Shown one piece after another: positions 48,067-58,849 of a stretch of 64,000 bases of DNA. The position numbers were made by a program, and so were the translations under genes. The stretch covers positions 14,113,309 to 14,177,308 of the forward strand of contig OX439010.1 of NCBI GenBank assembly GCA_949316495.1. The letters run 5' to 3'. The first letter of the stretch is position 1. Each line of letters starts with the position of its first letter. The notes under the pieces were generated by a model, which saw only the letters and a list, made by a program, of their open reading frames with translations, made no database searches and was not told the origin of the DNA. The stretch is from Amphiduros pacificus. Its lineage: Eukaryota > Annelida > Polychaeta > Phyllodocida > Hesionidae.

Positions 48067-49558
48067 TTGGATTTGTGACGCTTCCATCTCGTCCCTTATT
48101 GATATGTTCACTTGCAATTTTAACTTAATAAGTGTATAACTGAGAATATCGTAATTGACAGTTTCTGAAAGCTTACCATGAAGCTGACAGCCCGCAAGGG
48201 CAATTTCACTACACTAAGGCAGATTAATCAGTTTATTATAGTAAAACATGTTGACTCGTTCAATAAAAAATTGCAAAAAGACGTTAATTTGTCGAAGACA
48301 TGTTTTGTTTTTGGTTACAATCGAATAGGTACAAACGTTGATGTGTGAACACTTTAAAAATAGGATGTCGGATTCAAGCACTAGAGACATTTGTTCAGAG
48401 GCAAAGTGTATTTTCCATTGGAAATAACAGTGTCATTACAGGCATGAGTTTGACCTTGGACTATAATACATGCTTACCGTATTTAGACACAAAAGTGAAA
48501 ATCAAGACATTGCTGGTCTGACCCGGGCGCTGCTGAGGAAACAGCAAGAGCCAACCAGTCGATGAGTGGCGGAGTAGTGAATGTTGGCTGCATGCCAGGG
48601 CAGAGCTGGCACCATGCCAGAACTAGATAAGTAGCCAGGCCCTTATCCGCCATACAAACTATTTCCTGAACAAGACTGATATAGGAAGTGAGCTGATTGG
48701 AGGTCTCCGATAGCAGCTGATGGGCCACCCTATCTGGCCATGTGGTCAGTGTCTCATAGACCCACTATTAGACTGGACAAACACACATCACATTGGTCAT
48801 GGACCAGTATCTGAGTCTTGGCACTTGCCATAGACTCACGTTAGACATCAGAGACAGTGAGCTAAGTATCGCGATCCCTCCTCGCAGGTCCTGAATTGTG
48901 TTGGGGGATCATCGAATATGATTGACCCCCTATAAAATGCTGTCCCCCAATGAACACTCTTCTGTGGTGAGTTATAAATGGACCCAGACCAAGGGATCAG
49001 CACTATTCTCTGTGTTATTTCCGTGCTATCGCAGACCCATATTTGACTGACACATCATTCAACCCTGCTATGGACCCATCCCACTGCTATTAATAAACTC
49101 ACTTGGCAAACACAAATCAGATAAATCTTGCTCTCTCTCGTTATGAGGGCCTCTAAAGAAGGCCCTTCACTTCTCTTCCAAATAAAAATGCATATCGCAG
49201 TCACTGATATTGAAGTTGGTGATGTTGTTGATCCTAAAAAATCAGTTCTACACTCTACAGGGTCAATACTCTCTAATATTTCCACAGATATTGTAAAGTC
49301 GTGACCCTATTTGAGTGGTGTGACATGACAAGGTAAGGCCAGAAATATTGGACCAAAATGTTATCTACACAAGTGACTAAAATGTGTCCAACATATTGAG
49401 TAAAACATATTGAGTACTTTAGGGCAATAGCATAACATTTAAGCACTTAATGATATTAGTAAAAATGATATGCTTCATTGATGTCTACTCAGTAATAGTG
49501 TACTTTTGAGGTGCAAATCTGTTGTCTGTTGATTTCTATTTCCAAATACAGCAGAAAA
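48067..49558. other. Non-coding part of duplicated block, copy A
   Basis: The 81-codon (48483-48728) and 76-codon (49055-49285) minus-strand frames match no family I know. The identical second copy adds no evolutionary support because the duplication is so recent. Confidence 0.55.
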
Positions 49559-49850
49559 CATGTGAATCATGTGAAATATGTCATATAAAGCATGTCCCAT
49601 GAAGCATGTCACATGGAGCATGTCACATGAAGCATGTCACATGAAGCATGTCACATGAAGCATGTCACATGAAGCATGTCACATGAAGCATGTCACATGA
49701 AGCATGTCACATGAAGCATGTCACATGAAGCATGTCACATGAAGCATGTCACATGAAGCATGTCCCATGAAGCATTTCCCATGAAGCATGTCCCATGAAG
49801 CATGTCACATGAAGCATTTCACATGACGCATGTCACATGAGGCATGTCAT
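49559..49850. repeat. 14-bp minisatellite, about 20 units (copy A)
   Basis: ACATGAAGCATGTC repeats in 14-bp register. Variants (TCCCATG, GCATTTC, GACGCATG) cluster at the ends. Each unit is nearly self-complementary (ACATG-AAG-CATGT) and contains AAGCATGTCA, 9 of 10 positions of a p53-family half-site (RRRCWWGYYY). Confidence 0.95.
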
Positions 49851-50254
49851 ATAAATAGTAACAACGGTCCTCCATATCTGGCATTTCATTCCATTATTCT
49901 ATTTCATTTCATAGATTTCCTGCTTATATGCCGTAATATTTTGTATCTAAGCTTCTTCTGGATTTTATCAAATTAATTTTTTTTGTAGAATTATCTGCAG
50001 TTTCCTTTCTTCCAATTTGTTAATTTTGTTTTTTAAACAGAGCATATCTTTATTTCCTATTTATGCCTCAATATATTCCTGGATCAATCGCTGCCACAGA
50101 TGATTTTCAAACAGATCTTAGTTGGGATGAGACTGCAAGAACATATATTTTAGGCAAATCTGTATTATCAATAATGGGTTGACAAGCAGATTCTCTCTTT
50201 GACAATATACATACCAGTCAGGAAACTCAGATTTAAGTCTTAACAGACCAACTG
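49851..50254. other. Non-coding part of duplicated block, copy A
   Basis: AT-rich, T-run-containing spacer with no feature recognised. Confidence 0.55.
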
Positions 50255-50676
50255 ATGAAGGCTCACATGCTATAATCCATGTTCTTAAAGCTTTGGTGAA
50301 ATCAAAGCACTTTTTCCTCGTGTATTATGAATGTTTATACCCTAAACCTTGTGATCAAATGTTATTACTCATCATATTACACCTATGAAAATGTCTGTGC
50401 TATTTAAAAGTTGATGAGTCTTCCACTAAAATCGACTTCCACTGAATCCGTTGTCAACAACCTTTGCTTAGCTGACCAGTGTTCTGTTGCTATCAACTAC
50501 TTAGTAAAGTTTGCTAATAATGGAGCAAATTCTGATTGGGACACTTCAGTGATTTTGCTTTCAGAGGTCTATTTGCCCATTTGTTTTTATCTAGTGGTGC
50601 AGGCCTAATACCCTTACGGACCACAACATTAGTCACATACTTGTGCTCTGTGATCCCAAATACCAGGTACTTACAA
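50255..50676 (+). repeat. Dispersed repeat family, copy 3
   Basis: Aligns with the reverse complement of 20.53-20.93 kb along its length and with 6.50-6.70 kb in the left half. Landmarks are ATGAATGTTTATACCCTAAA, TTACTCATCATATT, TTGTCAACAACCTTT, CTTAGTAAAGTTTGCTAATA and GCAGGCCTAATACCCTTACG. A 65-codon frame in it is not recognisable as a transposon protein. Confidence 0.72.
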
Positions 50677-50992
50677 GGGGGGGAGTAGGTAAGCTAGGAC
50701 GGGAGGAGGTAGGCTAGGAGGGGAGGGGGGAGGAGGTAGGCTAGGAGGGGAGGGGGAGGAGGTAGGCTAGGAGGGGAGGGGGGAGGAGGTAGGCTAGGAG
50801 GGGAGGGGGTAGGAGGTAGGCTAAGAGGGGAGGGGGTAGGAGGTAGGCTAGGAGGGGAGGGGAGAGGGGGTAGGCTAAGAGGGGAGGGGGGGAGGAGGTA
50901 GGCTAGGAGGGGAGGGGGGAGGAGGTAGGCTAGGAGGGGAGGGGGGAGGCGGTAGGCTAGGAGGGGAGGGGAGAGGGGGTAGTTGGATTTGT
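50677..50992. repeat. G-rich 26-27 bp minisatellite, truncated second copy
   Basis: About 12 units of the same purine-rich repeat as at 47335-48066, cut at its left end by the duplication junction. Confidence 0.95.
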
Positions 50993-52474
50993 GACGCTTC
51001 CATCTCGTCCCTTATTGATATGTTCACTTGCAATTTTAACTTCATAAGTGTATAACTGAGAATATCGTAATTGACAGTTTCTGAAAGCTTACCATGAAGC
51101 TGACAGCCCGCAAGGGCAATTTCACTACACGAAGGCAGATTAATCAGTTTATTATAGTAAAACATGTTGACTCGTTCAATAAAAAATTGCAAAAAGACGT
51201 TAATTTGTCGAAGACATGTTTTGTTTTTGGTTACAATCGAATAGGTACAAACGTTGATGTGTGAACACTTTAAAAATAGGATGTCGGATTCAAGCACTAG
51301 AGACATTTGTTCAGAGGCAAAGTGTATTTTCCATTGGAAATAACAGTGTCATTACAGGCATGAGTTTGACCTTGGACTATAATACATGCTTACCGTATTT
51401 AGACACAAAAGTGAAAATCAAGACATTGCTGGTCTGACCCGGGCGCTGCTGAGGAAACAGCAAGAGCCAACCAGTCGATGAGTGGCGGAGTAGTGAATGT
51501 TGGCTGCATGCCAGGGCAGAGCTGGCACCATGCCAGAACTAGATAAGTAGCCAGGCCCTTATCCGCCATACAAACTATTTCCTGAACAAGACTGATATAG
51601 GAAGTGAGCTGATTGGAGGTCTCCGATAGCAGCTGATGGGCCACCCTATCTGGCCATGTGGTCAGTGTCTCATAGACCCACTATTAGACTGGACAAACAC
51701 ACATCACATTGGTCATAGACCAGTATCTGAGTCTTGGCACTTGCCATAGACTCACGTTAGACATCAGAGACAGTGAGCTAAGTATCGCGATCCCTCCTCG
51801 CAGGTCCTGAATTGTGTTGGGGGATCATCGAATATGATTGACCCCCTATAAAATGCTGTCCCCCAATGAACACTCTTCTGTGGTGAGTTATAAATGGACC
51901 CAGACCAAGGGATCAGCACTATTCTCTGTGTTATTTCCGTGCTATCGCAGACCCATATTTGACTGACACATCATTCAACCCTGCTATGGACCCATCCCAC
52001 TGCTATTAATAAACTCACTTGGCAAACACAAATCAGATAAATCTTGCTCTCTCTCGTTATGAGGGCCTCTAAAGAAGGCCCTTCACTTCTCTTCCAAATA
52101 AAAATGCATATCGCAGTCACTGATATTGAAGTTGGTGATGTTGTTGATCCTAAAAAATCAGTTCTACACTCTACAGGGTCAATACTCTCTAATATTTCCA
52201 CAGATATTGTAAAGTCGTGACCCTATTTGAGTGGTGTGACATGACAAGGTAAGGCCAGAAATATTGGACCAAAATGTTATCTACACAAGTGACTAAAATG
52301 TGTCCAACATATTGAGTAAAACATATTGAGTACTTTAGGGCAATAGCATAACATTTAAGCACTTAATGATATTAGTAAAAATGATATGCTTCATTGATGT
52401 CTACTCAGTAATAGTGTACTTTTGAGGTGCAAATCTGTTGTCTGTTGATTTCTATTTCCAAATACAGCAGAAAA
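50993..52474. other. Non-coding part of duplicated block, copy B
   Basis: Differs from copy A at 51043 (C for A), 51131 (G for T) and 51717 (A for G). The minus frames of 81 and 76 codons recur, and a longer 143-codon minus frame (50875-51306) runs from this spacer into the G-rich array, where it becomes SLPPPPSPP repeats. No gene is called. Confidence 0.55.
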
Positions 52475-52766
52475 CATGTGAATCATGTGAAATATGTCAT
52501 ATAAAGCATGTCCCATGAAGCATGTCACATGGAGCATGTCACATGAAGCATGTCACATGAAGCATGTCACATGAAGCATGTCACATGAAGCATGTCACAT
52601 GAAGCATGTCACATGAAGCATGTCACATGAAGCATGTCACATGAAGCATGTCACATGAAGCATGTCACATGAAGCATGTCCCATGAAGCATTTCCCATGA
52701 AGCATGTCCCATGAAGCATGTCACATGAAGCATTTCACATGACGCATGTCACATGAGGCATGTCAT
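52475..52766. repeat. 14-bp minisatellite, about 20 units (copy B)
   Basis: Identical in unit order and number to the array at 49559-49850 as far as I could compare. Confidence 0.95.
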
Positions 52767-53170
52767 ATAAATAGTAACAACGGTCCTCCATATCTGGCAT
52801 TTCATTCCATTATTCTATTTCATTTCATAGATTTCCTGCTTATATGCCGTAATATTTTGTATCTAAGCTTCTTCTGGATTTTATCAAATTAATTTTTTTT
52901 GTAGAATTATCTGCAGTTTCCTTTCTTCCAATTTGTTAATTTTGTTTTTTAAACAGAGCATATCTTTATTTCCTATTTATGCCTCAATATATTCCTGGAT
53001 CAATCGCTGCCACAGATGATTTTCAAACAGATCTTAGTTGGGATGAGACTGCAAGAACATATATTTTAGGCAAATCTGTATTATCAATAATGGGTTGACA
53101 AGCAGATTCTCTCTTTGACAATATACATACCAGTCAGGAAACTCAGATTTAAGTCTTAACAGACCAACTG
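52767..53170. other. Non-coding part of duplicated block, copy B
   Basis: Same AT-rich spacer as 49851-50254. No feature was recognised. Confidence 0.55.
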
Positions 53171-53592
53171 ATGAAGGCTCACATGCTATAATCCATGTTC
53201 TTAAAGCTTTGGTGAAATCAAAGCACTTTTTCCTCGTGTATTATGAATGTTTATACCCTAAACCTTGTGATCAAATGTTATTACTCATCATATTACACCT
53301 ATGAAAATGTCTGTGCTATTTAAAAGTTGATGAGTCTTCCACTAAAATCGACTTCCACTGAATCCGTTGTCAACAACCTTTGCTTAGCTGACCAGTGTTC
53401 TGTTGCTATCAACTACTTAGTAAAGTTTGCTAATAATGGAGCAAATTCTGATTGGGACACTTCAGTGATTTTGCTTTCAGAGGTCTATTTGCCCATTTGT
53501 TTTTATCTAGTGGTGCAGGCCTAATACCCTTACGGACCACAACATTAGTCACATACTTGTGCTCTGTGATCCCAAATACCAGGTACTTACAA
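53171..53592 (+). repeat. Dispersed repeat family, copy 4
   Basis: The duplicate of copy 3, carried along in the 2.9-kb duplication rather than inserted independently. Confidence 0.72.
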
Positions 53593-56107
53593 TGATCATG
53601 ACAAGAGTATTTTGATTGATGTCAGGAAGATAGTTTCTTTGTTTTACAGTTTTATGACCACACATCTAAACATATCCTAAATATCTGTAACATTACCTAG
53701 TATGCCCTCTTCGATTTTATGAAAGCTTTAATAGATTATTCTGCAATATATCCCATTGTCGTATTCTGCATTGATGTATTGCTCAATTTAACGATTTAAT
53801 ACACATGCAGCTATTTCAACATGATTTCACAATATCATAATGCACCCCTGTTGCGGACAGATTTTAAATAAATTCAATATTAAACTTTTATGAAAATCAA
53901 AGTAGTCTAGTACCAAGACCAAATTAATATCAATATCATGAGGTACAAATTATTCTAAGTTCATTCATTTCTTCACAAGAATATTAGTAATGAGTTTATT
54001 TTCAAAGTGGTAATGGATTTTTTCAAAATGGATCTTGTATCAAACATTTATGAATACGGGGTAATGAGCTTGTACTGATACATGCCCTCCAGGAATCAAA
54101 TCATAAGGTTCAGTTGTAAACACGTTCGCTTTAACATTTGAGACAAGGTTGGTTAACTGAAGAAATCAAATTCTGTCAAGAGTCAACCAAATTCAAATAA
54201 ACGTGAATATATCTCGTTTGAAGTTAAAAAACGTATTCTTTGCCTCATTAATGTAACATGAAAGTAACCTTCATGATTCCATTAACTTCCGGTCTGAAAA
54301 TAGTTTGCAAAGGCATCTAAGGGCATAAATGCAGTACACATTGTTATCAATAGTTAAATCTAAAACTTCAAACCGATTGACATGAAACATGTAATCCTAA
54401 AATCTTCATCACCTTAACATGAGATTAATCATTGTTTCAGACTAATGCCTTGGGCAACTTTCACTCAGAATAAGGTGAAACCATGGAGATTTAGACAAGC
54501 TCAAACCCTGGGCTAATGAGCCTTGTGTATGTACCCCCATACCCCACCATGACAACTTGGGGAACTCAAATCCACCTGAGGGGCCACCAGGGTAACATCT
54601 CATATTCCCACACTTCCTCTGAAGAGTCTTTGAGGGGCACTGTTGGGGGTTGAGATAACCCCTCATGGGAATACGGAAAGGAAGCATTTTGTGGTAGATA
54701 CTGCAGTCGGGTCCCTGGCGGAGCGTATTTGGACTCGTGAGGCCCTCTGAGGTAGTTCTCTGCATTTGTAGTGCGTGTGTCTTCCTATCCGATGACCCAC
54801 TACCGCTAAATTACTTCTGATATATCTCTTTGCACCAAATAGCATGGAGAAAAATATTTTAGAAGTTTACTGCAAACTGTTGTCGATATTAGACTCACAT
54901 CTTGAGAAATCAAGAGAAGAAATGAAATGATGTTGTTCCATATTTCGGCATAACATCAATACCACAAAGTCCAGAAAACATTAACATCTGGAGAAGTGAA
55001 TTGATGCTTCTCTGGTTTTTGGTAACGTTGTATTCAAATTTTCATTAGCACAGTCTAAAAAAGTAATATTTCAGAAATTCGCTGCCCATTTCATAATGCA
55101 TCAGTATGTGCATATCCTTAAAAGGGTAAGCTATTTTCTGTTCGTGTTCAATAAAAAATAATTATAATATACCTTGACTATATAACCCTCAAAATGAAGC
55201 TAAAAGACGAAATTTACTAATTCTGAATGAAAATTCCGAAAATCGAGTGTAGTTGCATGTTATCATATCTGTTCTTTTTATTTAAGTTTAAGCTATATTG
55301 ACCAACGTCATGAAAATAACATTATCTGAATTCACCCATCTACTGTATATACAAAAATAAAGTCAACTTTGGTAATAAAACCTTCCAATATAATAATGAG
55401 ATTTGGGAACCTCGCTTGGAACATGCAACGTAATCGTACAACATTCCTCTGGGATGAAAGGTAGTAAGGTTGACACTATTAGTTATAACCTGCCAATGAC
55501 CACGTGATAGCGGCAAAATAACAATAGACTCACCAGATGGCGCATTAAAACAACAGTGCCATCTTATGGTTCCATGCCATCCATCACACAGGCTCATCAT
55601 ATGCAACTTACTTGGGCCAATCCATGTTTTAAAGTGAGATTCAATCTCAGAAAATAATTGTTTCTCTAAATGTACATTTTAGATATTAAAGAGATTTTGT
55701 GGACAGAGATACCAGGAACATATGAAGATAAAAGCAAATTAAATGTATACAGTTGATAGTTGCAGAAATAAATGACTCTTGCTTCTCCTTTATATATAGA
55801 TGTGAGTAACCAGCACACTTTGAGAGACTTAATCAGCTCACCCGACAGTCTGGATGTTTCATATTTAACTACATTCTAATGGTGCACTCATTTTTTATTT
55901 TGAATGAATTTGCCAAATTACTTAAAGCATTAGTTTTTCTGGACATTACTAGAATATAAGCAAACATGCGCTGGTCAAAACAAGTAGGGTTGAAGTTAAC
56001 CTTTATATATATATCAGAGAGAGTGGTACTTTTCCTTTGCAATTCAACAGTCCCTTGTCATAACAAGTTGTTCAGAAAACCACAAAGACTATTAATATTG
56101 AACACAA
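53593..56107. other. Non-coding stretch with one CTCF-like site
   Basis: No repeat array. A 107-codon minus frame (54442-54765) in a locally GC-richer patch matches nothing known. The CTCF-like site at 55530 is listed separately. Confidence 0.5.
55530..55544 (+). promoter_or_regulatory. CTCF-like site
   Basis: TCACCAGATGGCGCA agrees with CCASYAGRKGGCRSY at 13 of 15 positions, including the whole CAGATGGCGC core, the commonest form in many animals. Confidence 0.42.
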
Positions 56108-56111
56108 ATAA

Positions 56112-57431
56112 AGCATTGTACACAATAACTCATATTACAGATCGAATGGTAATACCAAATAGTACACAATAACTCACATTACAGATCGAATGGTAATTAC
56201 CAAATGGTACACAAAAACTCACATTACAGATAGAATGGTAATACCAAATGGTACACAATAACTCACATTACAGATCGAATGGTAATTACCAAATGGTACA
56301 CAAAAACTCACATTACAGAGCGAATGGTAATTACCAAATGGTACACAAAAACTCACATTACAGATCGAATGGTAATTACCAAATGGTACACAATAACTCA
56401 CATTACAGAGCGAATGATAACTACCAAATGGTACACAAAAACTCACATTACAGATCGAATGGTAATTACCAAATGGTACACAATAACTCACATTACAGAT
56501 CGAATGGTAATTACCAAATGGTACACAAAAACTCAAATTACAGATCGAATGGTAATTACCAAATGGTACACAAAAACTCACATTACAGAGCGAATGGTAA
56601 TTACCAAATGGTACACAAAAACTCACATTACAGATCGAATGGTAATTACCAAATGGTACACAAAAACTCAAATTACAGATCGAATGGTAATTACCAAATG
56701 GTACACAAAAACTCACATTACAGAGCGAATGGTAATTACCAAATGGTACACAAAAACTCACATTACAGATCGAATGGTAATACCAAATAGTACACAATAA
56801 CTCATATTACAGATCGAATGGTAATTACCAAATGGTACACAAAAACTCACATTACAGATCGAATGGTAATTACCAAATGGTACACAAAAACCCACATTAC
56901 AGATCGAATGGTAATTACCAAATGGTACACAATAACTCACATTACAGAGCGAATGGTAATTACCAAATGGTACACAAAAACTCACATTACAGATCGAATG
57001 GTAATACTAAATAGTACACAATAACTCACATTACAGATCGAATGGTAATTACCAAATGGTACACAAAAACTCACATTTCAGATCGAATGGTAATTACCAA
57101 ATGGTACACAATAACTCACATTACAGAGCGAATGGTAATTACCAAATGGTACACAAAAACTCTCATTACAGATAGAATGGTAATACTAAATAGTACACAA
57201 AAACTCACATTACAGATCGAATGGTAATTACCAAATGGTACACAATAACTCACATTACAGAGCGAATGGTAATTACCAAATGGTACACAATAACTCACAT
57301 TACAGATCGAATGGTAATTACCAAATGGTACACAAAAACTCACATTACAGATCGAATGGTAATACTAAATAGTACACAATAACTCACATTACAGATCGAA
57401 TGGTAATACCAAACAGTACACAATAACTCAT
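56112..57431. repeat. 45-bp minisatellite, about 29 units, palindromic TAATTA site in most
   Basis: The unit GATCGAATGGTAATTACCAA, then ATGGTACACAA(A/T)AACTCACATTACA, repeats every 45 bp; a 44-bp form has GGTAATACC in place of GGTAATTACC. GAGCG/GATCG and ACAATAA/ACAAAAA subtypes are mixed, and multi-unit blocks recur. GGTAATTACC is a perfect 10-bp palindrome around the homeodomain core TAATTA. Because 45 is a multiple of three, frames of up to 192 codons are open on both strands (CVPFGNYHSICNVSF, MVHKNSHYRSNGNYQ); these are not genes. Confidence 0.96.
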
Positions 57432-58849
57432 GACATGAAGACTTTACCACAATATGTGATGACTACATAGTAATCACATGTTAAGCTGGATGTTCTTAAT
57501 TATAACTTTCATGATAATCGTCACCGTCACCATGAGCACTATTCTGAGAGAGTGGTACTGTAAAGAATTGATGTTGTTCCCCGGCGGAGTATGTACACAT
57601 TCATGTAGACCCTCATAGGATTAATATCACCTGCCGCCCCATTTACACATTGCAAATAGATGCTAAATGTTTTATGAGAAAACAATGTGTTGAGCTTCTT
57701 TCTGGGGGTAATCTATTTCTCACCTACCTCACATTTATCATCGCTCACTTAACAGTCACGTTGTCAGTTGTTTTCCAACAAACACATGCAAAATACTGAC
57801 ACTAACTATCCCCTTCCCACCTGAAAATAATCTACCTCATTTTCCAACTACGTTTTGAAATTTAATTACAGTTTGGCCGCATATCTGGGGAGGAAGCAAT
57901 TCAAACCGTGTACTCATAGAGCTGCATTGTTGTTGAGCGGCTCTTTTGTCAAAGTATGGATTTGGTGGTCGTATTATGCTGACTGGGAGACATTGTGACC
58001 TCAATTATACCAGACCATTTATCATCATGTGTTTCTTTTCTTCTCTCCTCTCTCAAATCCTCCTAAACTATGGTGTCCTCACAGAAAGCAAGTGTTGCTT
58101 CATTCATATATTAAGCATTAACAACTATATAAAGGGTGTTGTTCAGAATAGATGAGTTTGTGTTTTAACCTTATTTGATGAAATGTACCTGTTTATTTTC
58201 ATTTTTGATTAATTCGTTAGATGTTTGTGTGGGATTATTTTAAAATCAAATACGGGTGCAAGGGTTCATCATATTTTCGCTCCATGTTCTCCGTAGTTTT
58301 CATTTGTTTGAGTGTGATTTTGTGTCACGTGGTATGTGATTAGTGACATAGCTTGTAGTATGGGTGTGATGTGACTCAGTCCACCTGTTGAGTGGCCCTA
58401 TTAAGACCTGAACCTTATCTCAGGAGACTTATCACAGGGGACTGACCATCACTTATCTTATCCCGCTCTGTGGCACCTTCCATAGCCACCGAGGACTGCA
58501 ACCTGTATCCAGTATATTATCAAAGAGCCTGGAAATTTCTAATCAAGCTTATTATTAACGTTGTAATTTAAATTCTATCGAAACTATTTTTCGCTGATTA
58601 AATCAAATTCACAATTTGAAGTCCTACGCTTAATAGAATATTTCGCTCACATAAACACCCTGAATGAAAGTTAGTTTCTTCAGATATTTAAATTTTCTCG
58701 TAACTCAAAAACAGCAACAAAAAAAGCTGATTGGTGAAAAACGTGTCATGATTACGCAGTTAATAATAACTTTGAAATTCTTCCAGTTAGAAACCTAAAT
58801 ATCTACACACCCTATAGAAGCATTTTTTTGTGAATCCTTTCTGTGAGTG
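57432..58849. other. Non-coding stretch, nothing recognised
   Basis: A 69-codon frame at 57946-58155 is not recognisable. No repeats or RNA genes were seen. Confidence 0.55.

Larger units (their letters stand above)
47741..50676. repeat. Tandem segmental duplication, copy A
   Basis: Everything from the G-rich array to the TACCAGGTACTTACAA at 50661-50676 reappears 2916 bp downstream. In the roughly 2.6 kb outside the G-rich array I found only three substitutions (48127, 48215, 48801). The block holds part of the G-rich array, a 14-bp minisatellite and a dispersed-repeat copy. Short open frames in it (81, 76 and 65 codons) are duplicated but unrecognised. Confidence 0.97.
50677..53592. repeat. 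Tandem segmental duplication, copy B
   Basis: This copy starts at a G run directly joined to the end of copy A (TTACAA, then GGGGGGG AGTAGGTAAGCTAGG) and ends at the same TACTTACAA, after which unique sequence follows (TGATCATGACAAG). The 14-bp array has the same number of units in both copies. The truncated G-rich array here (50677-50992, about 12 units) is one unit shorter over the shared part. Confidence 0.97.

Noticed and set aside
56219-57343. Frames of 173-192 codons on both strands
   Set aside because: Products of the 45-bp array. Frames break wherever a 44-bp unit occurs.
56112-57431. CRISPR array
   Set aside because: Units are contiguous with no unique spacers, and the sequence is eukaryotic. 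The same applies to the other arrays.
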